Shown here one piece after another: positions 1 through 8,733 of a stretch of 64,000 nt of DNA. Source of the DNA: Flavobacterium sedimenticola (GTDB taxonomy: Bacteria; Bacteroidota; Bacteroidia; Flavobacteriales; Flavobacteriaceae); assembly GCF_030053345.1 (NCBI RefSeq), contig NZ_JASGBP010000002.1, positions 248,001 through 312,000 of the forward strand, in the 5' to 3' direction. Positions within the stretch are counted from its first letter, which is position 1, and each line of letters opens with the position of its first letter. The translations under genes and the position numbers were made by a program. Below the pieces are notes generated by a model, which saw nothing but the letters and a program-made list of their open reading frames with translations, was not told the origin of the DNA and did not search any database.

Positions 1-376
1 CGCCAACTAAAAAGAGGGCATCAAAATCTTCTGTGTTTACCGCTGTTATTTTTTCTGTATTGGCCAACATTTGATGAAAAGATTCTTGTTGCAGATAGCC
101 CAGCGTAATCACATCATGAGCCGCATAGCCACTGGCATCCGTCGGATTGGAATAGCTGTCCATCATCAAAGCGCCGCCTTCTGTAGAAACCAAAGTTATA
201 TCATAACCGGCTTCCTGAAATACGCGTAACGGATGGGTTAATTCGGCAGCCCAAAAACCAATAGGCCAACCGGTTTGCGGACTCACACTTGGTGAACTGG
301 CCACCATTAGTATTTTTCCTTTGCTTGGGGCACCGTGAAAGTGCACATAGTGTTCGGTTTCTTGTATCGTACTCAT
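1..376 (-). CDS. DJ-1/PfpI family protein (partial, C-terminus off the left edge)
   Basis: The reverse strand reads MSTIQETEHYVHFHGAPSKG and continues open to the window edge. The body has the class-I glutamine amidotransferase-like pattern of Hsp31/PfpI proteins: a GFWAAEL segment carrying the conserved Glu, then 'FQEAGYDITLVSTEGGALMMDS'-like text split by Gly-Gly. The nucleophile Cys region lies beyond the window. Members are glyoxalase/chaperone-like stress proteins. The gene is divergent from the HxlR regulator at 471, with about 95 bp between them, so that regulator may control it. Function beyond the family level is inference. Confidence 0.8.
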   Translation of the reverse strand, partial: MSTIQETEHYVHFHGAPSKGKILMVASSPSVSPQTGWPIGFWAAELTHPLRVFQEAGYDITLVSTEGGALMMDSYSNPTDASGYAAHDVITLGYLQQESFHQMLANTEKITAVNTEDFDALFLVG

Positions 377-438
377 AACTTTTTTAGTTTTGTTTCACAC
401 AAAGCTATATCGGTATCGTGCTAAATACAATAACTGCG

Positions 439-446
439 TATCTTTG
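439..446 (+). promoter_or_regulatory. Bacteroidota -7 box (TATCTTTG) before the HxlR gene
   Basis: TATCTTTG matches the Bacteroidota TAnnTTTG -7 consensus exactly and lies 25 bp before the ATG. No clear TTTG -33 partner is visible at the usual spacing. Confidence 0.5.
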
Positions 447-470
447 TAAGTCACTAACAAAAATGTAAGT

Positions 471-824
471 ATGCCCGATTTTGTAAAAGACAATCATTTG
501 TTTCACAACCCGGTAGAATTTGCGATGAGTAAAATTGGCGGGACCTATAAAATGCCGATTCTTTGGCGCTTAAAAGATAAGAAATGGCGTTTTAGCGAAT
601 TGCAAAAGAGCCTTTCCCATGCTTCCGACCGCATGTTGTCTAAAGCTTTAAAAGAGCTGGTCGAGGATGGTTTTGTAACCAAAGAAATTTTTCCGGAAGT
701 ACCGCCTCGAGTAGAATATACCATTACCGATAGAGGGCAGAAAGCCATACCGGTAATTGAAATGCTTCGTAATTATGGTTTGGATTTACTACAAGAATTT
801 GAAGTAGAACATCCTAAGCGTTAA
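471..824 (+). CDS. HxlR-family winged-helix transcriptional regulator
   Basis: A 117-residue protein with the HxlR layout: N-terminal 'VEFAMSKIGGTYKMPILWRL', a winged helix with 'FSELQKSLSHASDRMLSKALKEL', then 'PPRVEYTITDRGQKAIPVI'. The usual CxxR-type Cys near the N-terminus is absent (FAMSKIGG), so thiol sensing as in some HxlR proteins is not supported. Its stop codon shares the palindrome TTAA with the stop of the convergent maleate isomerase-like gene. It could regulate the divergent DJ-1 gene, the convergent catabolic operon, or both. Family call is firm; target is inference. Confidence 0.9.
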   Translation: MPDFVKDNHLFHNPVEFAMSKIGGTYKMPILWRLKDKKWRFSELQKSLSHASDRMLSKALKELVEDGFVTKEIFPEVPPRVEYTITDRGQKAIPVIEMLRNYGLDLLQEFEVEHPKR

Positions 825-1570
825 TACTTTCCATTCAGCAACTCACCACCAATAGTCGATTTGGCTTCGATTCCTAATTTTTTCATCATTTCGTACGTGG
901 TACACACGGCCGCCGAAGTCACCGGAATCCCGCATTCGGCCTGAATCAAATCGATGGCTTCCAACGACGGCATTTGTACACAAGCTGAAGCTACTAATAC
1001 ATCGACATCCGTCAAGTCCAATTGTTTGTATATTTCCAATAAGTTGAGCGGATTTTGCGCTGCTACTTCCAGGTTATCCGGAATTTCAAGTGCTATGCTT
1101 TCTTTTACTTTAATGCCTTGGTGTTCAATATAATCGACCACTTTATCAGTCAGCGGACGCATATAAGGTGTAATAATGGAAATTTGTTTCGCACCCAATA
1201 CTTTTAACCCGTTGATTAAGGCGCCGGCCGAAGTTACAATCGGCGTAGGGAAGTCGTTCGCCACCGTTTCCTGATGCAAATTCACTTCCGACACACAATG
1301 ATAGCCACGTCCCATACTCATAATGGCTACCAAACACGCGTAACCCATCACGTCCACATGCGCATCCGACAATTCCTGGGCACATTTCAAACTCATGGCG
1401 TCCATGGCTTCGAGTTCTTCTTGGGTTACTTTCTTCATCCGCATGCGACTGCTGTGAAACGTAAAACGCTCCGGCAATATCGTTTCTCGGGCCCTGAAAA
1501 TGGCCGGTATTTCGGTTTCCATCGTCACGTTGGAGGATGGAACGATTTGTCCTATTTTAAATTTTTTCAT
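821..1570 (-). CDS. maleate cis-trans isomerase-like protein (Asp/Glu racemase superfamily)
   Basis: A 249-residue protein of the arylmalonate decarboxylase/maleate isomerase group, which converts maleate to fumarate with two catalytic cysteines. Both are visible: Cys79 in 'GYACLVAIMS' and Cys197 in 'VASACVQMPS'. The N-terminal 'GQIVPSSNVTMETEIP' matches the substrate-binding strand of maleate isomerases. An ATG at 1570 is chosen over an upstream TTG. It is the last gene of the minus-strand catabolic operon and would take maleate released by the FAH-family hydrolase into the TCA cycle. Arylmalonate decarboxylase activity cannot be excluded, but context favours maleate. Confidence 0.82.
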   Translation of the reverse strand: MKKFKIGQIVPSSNVTMETEIPAIFRARETILPERFTFHSSRMRMKKVTQEELEAMDAMSLKCAQELSDAHVDVMGYACLVAIMSMGRGYHCVSEVNLHQETVANDFPTPIVTSAGALINGLKVLGAKQISIITPYMRPLTDKVVDYIEHQGIKVKESIALEIPDNLEVAAQNPLNLLEIYKQLDLTDVDVLVASACVQMPSLEAIDLIQAECGIPVTSAAVCTTYEMMKKLGIEAKSTIGGELLNGKY

Positions 1571-1576
1571 AATCAA

Positions 1577-1606
1577 AGTTACTGAGCAGCTATGTTACTG
1601 AGTTTT
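1577..1606 (-). repeat. octamer-type leader repeat (nCTGAGnn)
   Basis: TTACTGAGCAGCTATGTTACTGAGTT shows an 8-bp period around CTGAG just upstream of the maleate isomerase-like start. Similar short arrays precede four other minus-strand genes in this window. Confidence 0.45.
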
Positions 1607-1618
1607 TAATTGTTTGTT

Positions 1619-1742
1619 GGGCGTTACCTCGTCTGAAGGACGAGGTCGGGCTTTACGTTGCAATCTTTTTAGGATTGTATTTCCCTTCCGCTTTGCTTCA
1701 GGGCAATCCTAAAAAGGATTTCCACTGCAATCCCTAACGCAG
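1619..1742. repeat. dispersed palindromic intergenic repeat
   Basis: The element contains a CTCGTC-TGAAG-GACGAG hairpin, then two facing copies of an AATC(C)T...AGGATT motif (about 1662-1675 and 1705-1720), ending in TCCCTAACGC. I know sequences of this type as intergenic repeats in Flavobacterium genomes; copy number here cannot be checked. It lies between two genes of the operon and may form RNA hairpins. Confidence 0.5.
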
Positions 1743-1808
1743 CTATTATTTTTACCTGACAGCCACCGGCTGTCCTCCTCTTAATATCAAATCTAACGCA
1801 ATCTGTCT

Positions 1809-2723
1809 TTATTTAGAAATTTCCTTAACGGTATTCACTATTGTCCCTATTCCTTCCACCGTAGCTTCTACCACATCGCCATCATACAACCATTCTTGAG
1901 GATCTCGTCCGGCACCGACACCTGCCGGAGTACCGGTGGCTATAATGTCTCCGGGTTCCAAAGTAAATACCGTACTCAAATCTTCAATCAAATCGTTGAT
2001 GTTGAACAGCATGAATTTCGTATTGGAGTTTTGCTTTTCAATGCCGTTCACTTTCAGCGATAAGTTCAAGTTGTGTGGGTTTTCAATTTCATCTTTGGTC
2101 ACTAAAATCGGTCCCATGGGCGCAAAGGTATCCTGACCTTTCGATACAATCCATTGGCCTTCTCTGCGACAGTCGCGCGCCGAAATATCGTTAATCACCG
2201 TATAGCCGAACACATAATCCAATGCCTCTGCTTTGGGAACGTATTTGCCGTGTTTCCCGATTACGACAGCCAATTCCACTTCCCAATCCAATTGCGAAGT
2301 GAGTTTGGTGTTTTTTACAATCTCGGTATTGGTTCCGGTAACCGTTGTCGGCGGTTTGGAGAAAATAATCGGTTTTTGCGGTAATTTTCCGGTTGTGTCT
2401 AAAGTTCGGGCACTTTCCGCTACGTGTTCGGTATAATTTAACCCAATCCCAATAATGTTCTTTCTCGGTCTTTGAATCGGAGCCAAAAGTGTCACCTCTT
2501 CGAGCGTGTAAGCGATTTCTTTGAAGTAATCTTCGGGAGTATCGGCTACCATTTCGTTTAATTCGGCTATAATTTCAATACCCATGTCAATCAAGTCTAA
2601 CATGTCGGAAGGCAACGGGAAATTCGAAATCTCCCCAAAATCTTCCATATCGATGACTTGGTTATTATGAAGAAATCCTAATCGAGGTTCGGTGTCCTTG
2701 GTGTTGTAGGTCAGTAGTTTCAT
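1809..2723 (-). CDS. fumarylacetoacetate hydrolase-family protein (acylpyruvate hydrolase)
   Basis: A 304-residue FAH-fold protein. The catalytic domain starts near residue 85 ('PRKNIIGIGLNYTEHV') and shows the metal-binding acidic cluster 'DWEVELAVVIG', then 'GYTVINDISARDCR' and 'FAPMGPILVTKDEI', and the C-terminal 'LEPGDIIATGTPAGVG'. Relatives hydrolyse maleyl- or fumarylpyruvate to pyruvate plus maleate or fumarate. With a gentisate-type dioxygenase upstream and a maleate isomerase-like gene downstream, but no glutathione-type maleylpyruvate isomerase in view, direct hydrolysis of the cis product is the more economical reading. Confidence 0.85.
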   Translation of the reverse strand: MKLLTYNTKDTEPRLGFLHNNQVIDMEDFGEISNFPLPSDMLDLIDMGIEIIAELNEMVADTPEDYFKEIAYTLEEVTLLAPIQRPRKNIIGIGLNYTEHVAESARTLDTTGKLPQKPIIFSKPPTTVTGTNTEIVKNTKLTSQLDWEVELAVVIGKHGKYVPKAEALDYVFGYTVINDISARDCRREGQWIVSKGQDTFAPMGPILVTKDEIENPHNLNLSLKVNGIEKQNSNTKFMLFNINDLIEDLSTVFTLEPGDIIATGTPAGVGAGRDPQEWLYDGDVVEATVEGIGTIVNTVKEISK

Positions 2724-2776
2724 TTGTTTTAAAGGTGTTAAGGCGCTGAGCCCTAAGGTTCTGAGATTTTAGTTTG
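2724..2776 (-). repeat. octamer-type leader repeat
   Basis: GTTAAGGC GCTGAGCC CTAAGGTT CTGAGAT shows an 8-bp period of CTGAG/CTAAG units directly upstream of the FAH-family start codon. Confidence 0.45.
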
Positions 2777-2837
2777 TTGTGTGTTCTAGGTTGTAAGTTC
2801 TAAGTTAGCATTTATTGTAACATTGCCATTGTCATCA

Positions 2838-3950
2838 TCATTGCACTTTCTGATGTCCGTTGTTTTCGGTATACTCTCTGCCTTGGAATAAGCCTAAGCT
2901 TTCAATTACCGGCAAGTCGTTAAAGTTAAACAAACACGCATCTTCGGTATCGGACGCGTTGTGGTGTTCGTGCCACGCCCAACTCGGTACGCAAAAAATA
3001 TCGCGTTCCTTCCAGTCAAAACGTTGGCCATTGATAATGGTGTAGCCGCTTCCCTTGGCACATTGATACACAAAAGACCCGGTATGTTTGTGCGCTTTTC
3101 CATGGAAACCGGCCGGTAGTAATTGCATTGCAGCGCCCATCGTTTGCATCACATGACCGCCGGTAAGCGGATTGGAATACTGCATCAAAATACCATCAAA
3201 CGGATCCGGATGGTTGACCACTTGCGCGTCTAACAAAGCCGGGTAGACTTTACTCCACGAATATTTAAACAAAGGCGAATACGGTTTGTCCCAAGTCTTG
3301 TCAGCCGGAATTAAACCCGCACAACTATAACTCAACGGCAAATGGTTGATGGGTTTTACCAACGGTTGTTTGCCATCGTAAACGGCATAATCATTGGCTT
3401 CTAAAGCATTCACCAACGGAATATCCAAACCGTCTTGCCAAATGCAGGTTTGTCCGTCGGGTTCTACACCGTGTTCGTGCCAAGCTGAATTTGGGGTAAT
3501 CACAAAATCGTTGACTTCCAGCATAATTTTATTGCCATCCACTACTGTGTAGCCTTTGGAACCTTCCATGATAAAACGCAGCGCCGAAGCCCGGTGGCGG
3601 TGTGCCGAAGTGCTTTCGCCGGGACGGGTCACTTGGATTCCGGTGTACAACCAACCTACAGCGGCCGAAACGTCTTTGCGTTTGTCGTTAACCAAATACA
3701 CCACGCGGCGTCCGGCCTGTTCCGGGGTTACCAATTCGGAAGATTTTAACACCAAACTCCGCAAGTCGTCGTATTTCCACAACATGGGAACCGAGTTGGC
3801 TCGGGGTTCCCAAGGCTCGATATCGTTAGCCACCGTCCACAAGGCACCGGCGCCAAGCACTTCAAGCTCTTTGTAATAGGCTTCTAATTCCGGTGTATCT
3901 TGTACACGGGCACGGCCAATCACGTCGTCTGAATAGTTGTTGGTTTCCAT
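2838..3950 (-). CDS. gentisate 1,2-dioxygenase-type bicupin
   Basis: A 370-residue double cupin. The N-terminal cupin holds 'TSAHRHRASALRFIMEG' and 'NSAWHEHG', the His ligands for Fe(II) in gentisate dioxygenases; the C-terminal cupin repeats the pattern with 'GKAHKHTGSFVYQCAKG' and 'SWAWHEHHN'. The family opens 2,5-dihydroxybenzoate between C1 and C2 to give maleylpyruvate. An ATG at 3950, two bases after the upstream nitrilase stop, is preferred over an ATG at 3971 that would overlap it. It sits mid-operon between the C-N hydrolase and the ring-product hydrolase. Whether the natural substrate is gentisate or its 2-amino analogue is open. Confidence 0.88.
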   Translation of the reverse strand: METNNYSDDVIGRARVQDTPELEAYYKELEVLGAGALWTVANDIEPWEPRANSVPMLWKYDDLRSLVLKSSELVTPEQAGRRVVYLVNDKRKDVSAAVGWLYTGIQVTRPGESTSAHRHRASALRFIMEGSKGYTVVDGNKIMLEVNDFVITPNSAWHEHGVEPDGQTCIWQDGLDIPLVNALEANDYAVYDGKQPLVKPINHLPLSYSCAGLIPADKTWDKPYSPLFKYSWSKVYPALLDAQVVNHPDPFDGILMQYSNPLTGGHVMQTMGAAMQLLPAGFHGKAHKHTGSFVYQCAKGSGYTIINGQRFDWKERDIFCVPSWAWHEHHNASDTEDACLFNFNDLPVIESLGLFQGREYTENNGHQKVQ

Positions 3951-3951
3951 A

Positions 3952-4932
3952 TTATTTTTTATTGAATTCATCGTGGTTCTCTACAAAGGTAATCTTTCTG
4001 GTTGGAGCCGTATTCACGCGCAAGTCAAAAATATCAAATCGGTTGTAATGTCCGAGGATATCGTGCATTTGTTTCGGTTGGATGCATTTCTCCAAATCGA
4101 TATCGGCATAGACGATTCCTTCGTCGTCAATCAGCGGTGTGCCAATCACAGCGCCATTCGGACCTATAAATCCGGAGAAAGCCGAACTTTTGCGCGATAA
4201 CAATTCGTCTACATTAGGGACATCGGCTCGTAAAGCATCTTTGATTTCGGGTGAAATGGTCGAACAAGAGACAATAGTAAACAATTTGCCTTCGAAGGAA
4301 TGCGCCGCAGCGCGAATTTTAATCGCTTCGGCCATGTCGTAATCGGGTGGCGCTACCGGCAGGGAAATATAATTGGCAATGTGTACCAATTCGCCCTGCG
4401 ACAACAACGTAAAACGGGCCAACGTATTCGTATTTTCACCACAAGCCAAGGTTCCGAGTGGTCCGACTTCGGTATCATACACTTTCAACGAAGAACCGTC
4501 ACCGGAGGTCCAGGTCAATTTTTCGGCCCAGGTTGGCACTAATTTTCGGTGTTTGCCAATAACTTTTCCCTGGTTGTTGATAATCAGGTTGGTGTTGTAA
4601 ATTTCGCCATAACTGTCACCGCGTTCGTTAATTCCGATGACGATATGTATGTTGTATTCTTTAGCGGCTTGATACAACGGTTGCATACTTTCATCGGCAA
4701 CGGCTACCGAGTTTTTATACAGTTGCTCGTACCATTTACTGCCTTGTACCGGTGTCATAATCCAGTTCCAATACGGATAACCGGCTACGAACACCTCAGG
4801 AAAGGCGATGAGTTTTGCACCGTTTTCGCTTGCTTCTTTGACAAAAGAAATGGCCTTGGCTATCGTTTTTTCTACGTTGAGAAAAACGGGTGCCGTTTGT
4901 ACGGTGGCGGCTTTGAATTTTTTAAAGTCCAT
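3952..4932 (-). CDS. carbon-nitrogen hydrolase (nitrilase superfamily)
   Basis: A 326-residue protein with the nitrilase triad visible as Glu46 (AFPEVFVAGYP), Lys130 (HRKLVPT) and Cys164 (LACGENTN). Branch-1 nitrilases carry Trp after the Cys (CWEN); here it is Gly (CGEN), so amide versus nitrile preference cannot be assigned. Within this ring-cleavage operon a deamidase role is attractive: C1-C2 cleavage of a 2-aminobenzoate would give an amide, and its hydrolysis would free maleate for the downstream isomerase. An alternative is a nitrilase supplying an aromatic acid from its nitrile. Confidence 0.85.
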   Translation of the reverse strand: MDFKKFKAATVQTAPVFLNVEKTIAKAISFVKEASENGAKLIAFPEVFVAGYPYWNWIMTPVQGSKWYEQLYKNSVAVADESMQPLYQAAKEYNIHIVIGINERGDSYGEIYNTNLIINNQGKVIGKHRKLVPTWAEKLTWTSGDGSSLKVYDTEVGPLGTLACGENTNTLARFTLLSQGELVHIANYISLPVAPPDYDMAEAIKIRAAAHSFEGKLFTIVSCSTISPEIKDALRADVPNVDELLSRKSSAFSGFIGPNGAVIGTPLIDDEGIVYADIDLEKCIQPKQMHDILGHYNRFDIFDLRVNTAPTRKITFVENHDEFNKK

Positions 4933-4963
4933 AGTTTGAGTATTAAGACAAAAGTATTAAGTA

Positions 4964-5389
4964 TTAAGACAGTTGGTACTTTGTTATTTTGTTTTTCATC
5001 TCTTCCGAAAACGGTTCGGCTTTAATGGCGTCTCTGCCGTTGCTGATGCCTACGTTAACTAAAGTGACTTCGCCTTCCAAAAAGGTATTGCCTTGTGCGT
5101 CTTCGAAACGGAAACCGCAAGTTACGGAAGCGCCGCCAAGTTTGATGACCCAAAGTTTTTTGGTTAACCGTTCTCCGATGCGTGCCGCTTTTTTGAATTG
5201 GACTTTTAAATCCACGGTTGGAATGCCGTTGGTCTCATGAATTTTAGAGAACGGTCGGTCTAAGGCTTCTTCAAACCAATCTTCGACCAAGTCGTTGAGC
5301 ATTTCTAAAAAGCGCGGGTAGAAAACAATACCGGCGTAATCGACGTGTTTGAAACGGATTTTTTCTTGTTTGGTAAAGGGTTGGTTCAT
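4964..5389 (-). CDS. acyl-CoA thioesterase, 4-hydroxybenzoyl-CoA thioesterase type
   Basis: A 141-residue hotdog protein. 'IRFKHVDYAGIVFYPRFLEMLND' is the 4-HBT signature, with the Asp of HVDYAG as catalytic residue. Start is set at the ATG at 5389; a GTG 18 bp upstream would add six residues. In this operon it most likely releases CoA from the hydroxylated aryl-CoA made by the fused monooxygenase, so that the free acid can enter the cupin dioxygenase. Confidence 0.87.
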   Translation of the reverse strand: MNQPFTKQEKIRFKHVDYAGIVFYPRFLEMLNDLVEDWFEEALDRPFSKIHETNGIPTVDLKVQFKKAARIGERLTKKLWVIKLGGASVTCGFRFEDAQGNTFLEGEVTLVNVGISNGRDAIKAEPFSEEMKNKITKYQLS

Positions 5390-5462
5390 AGTGTTGTTTT
5401 TGGTCACGAATTACACAAATATTGCTACTAATTTTATATTATCATTGTCCATCACTGATGCG

Positions 5463-5532
5463 CTTAGCCCCGATGGGAGCTAGCTACCCCCGAGTCTTCG
5501 GGGTAGCGCGGACAGCGGGAAACAGCTCCTAA
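5463..5532. repeat. dispersed Flavobacterium-type intergenic repeat
   Basis: Starts TAGCCCCGATGGGAGCTAG, contains a CTACCCCCGAG/CTTCGGGGTAG hairpin, and ends GGACAGCGGGAAACAGCTCC. I recognise this layout as a recurrent intergenic repeat of flavobacteria. It abuts the 3' end of the glutamate-synthase-like gene and overlaps its stop region by a few bases. Confidence 0.6.
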
Positions 5533-7109
5533 AAATGTTCGGCACTGGCGTTTTTCCAAAATCGAAACATCTCGTTAGGGACTTTACTGCCGTCGAGCAG
5601 GCAACCGACTTTAAGTTCGGGATAGGTCTCTTCAAATGTCTTGATTTGGGTTCGGTCGACACGCATACTTACGACACTTCGGTCTACTTTATCGGGATGA
5701 TCAATGCCGGCCGACGCCATGAGTTCCATGGCACTTTTCACTGTTTCGTGTTGGAAGCGCGCCACGCGAATGCTTTTTTCTTCGGGCACTAAACCTTTAG
5801 TCAATCTCGGATTTTGCGTAGCGACTCCGGTCGGACACGTATTGGCGTGGCATTCGAGTGCCTGAATACAGCCTAAAGCGAACATCATACCGCGAGCCGA
5901 ATTGCACAAATCGGCACCAATAGACAGGGTTTTAATGATGTCGAATCCGGTGATGATTTTGCCACTGCAGATGATTTTGATGTCTTTTTTCAAATCGAAG
6001 CCTACCAAGCAATCGTACACAAAAGCCAGCGCATCGCGCAACGGCATGCCTACATGGTCTGAGTATTCTTGCGGTGCGGCGCCGGTTCCGCCTTCGCCAC
6101 CGTCTACCGTAATGAAATCGAAAGTGGTTTTGGTTTGCACCATGGCTTTGCAAATGGCGATGAATTCGGATTTGTTGCCGATGCAGATTTTCATGCCGAT
6201 GGGTTTTCCGCCCGAACCTTTCCGCAACAGCTTTACAAACTCCATTAATTCTAAAGGTGTTTTGAAGGCCGAATGGGTTGGCGGTGAAATGATGTCGTGT
6301 CCTTTTTCGACCAAGCGAATGGCCGCGATTTCGTCGGTCACTTTTTCTTTGGGTAAGATACCGCCGTGTCCCGGTTTAGCGCCTTGAGAGAATTTGATTT
6401 CAATCATTTTCACATTATCCAGGGTCGCTCTTTTGACAAATTCTTCATAGGAGAAATTGCCGTTTTTGTCGCGGCAACTGAAATAACCGGTTCCGATGTT
6501 CCACACCACATCGCCACCTTGTAAATGGTAAGGCGATAAGCCGCCTTCTCCGGTGTTGTGATAAAAACCGCCTTGTTTGGCGCCGTGGTTTAACGCTAAG
6601 ATGGCATTTTTACTCAACGAACCGTAGCTCATGGCGCTAATGTTGAATAAGCTGGCCTCATAAGGTTTTTCGCATTGTGAAGAGCCGATTTTTACTCTCG
6701 GATTGCTGTTGACTTGCGAAAACGGAATGGCTTTGATGCTGTGATTAATCCATTGGTAACCGATTTCGTATAGGTCTAATTGGGTTCCGAACGGATTGGA
6801 GTCGGTTTCTTTTTTGCTGCGTTGGTACACCAAACTGCGTTGTAGGCGGTTAAACGGTTTGCCGTCGGTATCACTTTCAATAAAATATTGTCGGGCGCCG
6901 GGACCCAATGCTTCTAACAAGTAACGCATTCTTCCCAGTAGGGGAAAGTTTCTGCGGATGGTTCTTTTGGATTGGAACATATCGTAAAATCCCATGAGGA
7001 TTAACGGGATAAAAATAAGTCCCAAGAAAGCAAACTTCCAGTTGACATAGGTTAATACACCCATGATAGCCAGTGTCGTAATCGCAAAAACTAAAAATGC
7101 TTTTCTCAT
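5529..7109 (-). CDS. FMN-binding glutamate synthase-family protein, membrane-anchored
   Basis: A 526-residue protein: two hydrophobic segments in the first 50 residues, then the GltB2-type FMN/Fe-S TIM barrel with 'ISAMSYGSLSKNAILALNHGA', 'NTGEGGLSPYH', 'GQGAKPGHGG'-like text (read here as FSQGAKPGHGGILP), 'VDGGEGGTGAAP' and 'CHANTCPTGVATQNP'. The amidotransferase domain of true GOGAT is missing. Family members have uncertain roles. Its place in an aromatic-degradation operon, flanked by 1 bp to the CoA ligase, suggests either use of released ammonia or a flavin-dependent redox step; this is inference. Confidence 0.85.
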   Translation of the reverse strand: MRKAFLVFAITTLAIMGVLTYVNWKFAFLGLIFIPLILMGFYDMFQSKRTIRRNFPLLGRMRYLLEALGPGARQYFIESDTDGKPFNRLQRSLVYQRSKKETDSNPFGTQLDLYEIGYQWINHSIKAIPFSQVNSNPRVKIGSSQCEKPYEASLFNISAMSYGSLSKNAILALNHGAKQGGFYHNTGEGGLSPYHLQGGDVVWNIGTGYFSCRDKNGNFSYEEFVKRATLDNVKMIEIKFSQGAKPGHGGILPKEKVTDEIAAIRLVEKGHDIISPPTHSAFKTPLELMEFVKLLRKGSGGKPIGMKICIGNKSEFIAICKAMVQTKTTFDFITVDGGEGGTGAAPQEYSDHVGMPLRDALAFVYDCLVGFDLKKDIKIICSGKIITGFDIIKTLSIGADLCNSARGMMFALGCIQALECHANTCPTGVATQNPRLTKGLVPEEKSIRVARFQHETVKSAMELMASAGIDHPDKVDRSVVSMRVDRTQIKTFEETYPELKVGCLLDGSKVPNEMFRFWKNASAEHF

Positions 7110-7110
7110 C

Positions 7111-8700
7111 TTACTTCAATTTAAACCGTTGAATCTTACCGGTCTCTGTTTTGGGCAGAGATTCGGTAAAATAAATGACTCTCGGATATTTATAGGGTGC
7201 AGCTACTTCCTTGAACCAGTGCTGAATATGATTCTTCATATTATCGGTAGCTTTAGCTGCATCTTTCAATACAATGTGCGCACAAACCAGCATTCCTCTT
7301 TCCTCATCGGGCAAGCCTACTACGGCGCATTCCAAGATTTCTTCGTGGGTAAGCAACACGCTTTCCACTTCAATAGCCGCAATGTTATAGCCGGACGAAA
7401 TAATCATATCATCACCACGCGCCACAAACCAAAAGCAGCCGTCTTCATCTTTTCGGAAAATGTCGCCGGTAAAGTTCCAGCCTTTTTGCACGTATTCGCG
7501 TTGTTTGTCTTCGCGATTCAAATATTTACAGCCGGTGATGCCACGTACCATGAGTTTGCCGGGTTCGTTTACGGCGACCTCATTTCCTGCCGCATCTACT
7601 ACTTTGGCTTCGTAACCGGTAATGGCTACGCCCGTGGCGCCGGGTTTCATATTATCTTGATTAGAAGATATAAAGATATGCAACATTTCGGTAGCACCAA
7701 TCCCGTCGATAATTTTTAGGCCAGTGGCGTCGTACCAATCTTGCCAAACTTTCAGCGGGAGCGTTTCTCCGGCGGATACGCATTTGCGCAAGCTTGAAAT
7801 ATCGAAATCCCTGACTTTGGTGGTAATGATGCGCCAAGCCGTTGGTGCGGTAAAGCAAATGGTAATCTTATAATCCTGAATGGCTTGCAAGAGCATATCG
7901 GGAGTTGGCTTTTCGAGCAAGAAAGTTGAGGCGCCGAAATAGAGCGGAAACAATACCAAACCGCCCAAGCCAAACGTAAACCCAAGTGGTGGACTACCGG
8001 TAAAAATATCATCAGCTGTTGGTTGTAAAGAATATTTCGGAAAGGCTTCGCAAATATTAACCACATCGCGATGGAAATGGGACGTCATTTTAGGCAAGCC
8101 TGTGGTTCCGGAGGTAAAACCGATTAGGGCTATACTGTCGGATTTGGTATGGTAGTTGGAAAACGTTTTGGGTTTGTCTTGCATTAATTCTTCCAAACGC
8201 GAATTGCCGTAAAAGCAAACCGATTGCAAGTATTCGGATTTGACCAAATGCATTTCATCGGCCAAGCTATGGTCACAGATGGCGTGTGAGATTTCGGCAC
8301 AGTTGATTATAGTAGTTAGCTCTTTCGCTCTCAGTAATGGCATCGTAGCCACAACAATACCGCCGGCTTTTAAAACGGCAAACCAAACCGCTACCATCAT
8401 TGGGTTATTGGCGGAACGAATCAGTACACGGTTCCCCGATTTTAGCCCTAAATCCTCCACTAAAACGTGGGCAATTTGATTGGACTTTTCATATAATTCC
8501 TGATACGTCCAGGTGTATTCAAAGGTGCGAAGACAAGGTGCGTTACCGTGACCATTGCGAATGTGTTTGTCCAATAATTGGTCAACACAATTTAGCATTT
8601 CCGGTTGCCGGAATTGCGGCAAGTCCAAGAAAACATAGTCCGGTTGTAAGTCGGGACTAGGTAAATTATCGTGGGCGAAATTGTCTGCGTAGTGTTTCAT
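7111..8700 (-). CDS. aryl-CoA ligase (benzoate/2-aminobenzoate-CoA ligase type)
   Basis: A 529-residue ANL-superfamily adenylating enzyme. Core motifs are 'IGFTSGTTGLPKMTSHFHRD' (P-loop), 'DGIGATEMLHIFIS', 'FTGDIFRKDEDG', 'SSGYNIAAIEVE' and the C-terminal Lys in 'LPKTETGKIQRFKL'. The N-terminus and the ATE-M-H substrate region resemble benzoate and 2-aminobenzoate-CoA ligases. It ends 1 bp before the glutamate-synthase-like gene start and lies 34 bp downstream of the fused monooxygenase, consistent with making the aryl-CoA substrate for it. Confidence 0.85.
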   Translation of the reverse strand: MKHYADNFAHDNLPSPDLQPDYVFLDLPQFRQPEMLNCVDQLLDKHIRNGHGNAPCLRTFEYTWTYQELYEKSNQIAHVLVEDLGLKSGNRVLIRSANNPMMVAVWFAVLKAGGIVVATMPLLRAKELTTIINCAEISHAICDHSLADEMHLVKSEYLQSVCFYGNSRLEELMQDKPKTFSNYHTKSDSIALIGFTSGTTGLPKMTSHFHRDVVNICEAFPKYSLQPTADDIFTGSPPLGFTFGLGGLVLFPLYFGASTFLLEKPTPDMLLQAIQDYKITICFTAPTAWRIITTKVRDFDISSLRKCVSAGETLPLKVWQDWYDATGLKIIDGIGATEMLHIFISSNQDNMKPGATGVAITGYEAKVVDAAGNEVAVNEPGKLMVRGITGCKYLNREDKQREYVQKGWNFTGDIFRKDEDGCFWFVARGDDMIISSGYNIAAIEVESVLLTHEEILECAVVGLPDEERGMLVCAHIVLKDAAKATDNMKNHIQHWFKEVAAPYKYPRVIYFTESLPKTETGKIQRFKLK

Positions 8701-8733
8701 TTTGAAAGTAGCTGAGTTGCTGAGTAACTGAGT
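8701..8733 (-). repeat. octamer-type leader repeat
   Basis: AGCTGAGT TGCTGAGT AACTGAGT: three near-identical octamers in the gap between the monooxygenase stop and the CoA ligase start. Confidence 0.5.

Noticed and set aside
1785..1803. Possible IS30 end (AAATCTAACGCAATC) left of the FAH gene
   Set aside because: Only about 11 bases match the IS30 repeats, with no partner end or transposase nearby.
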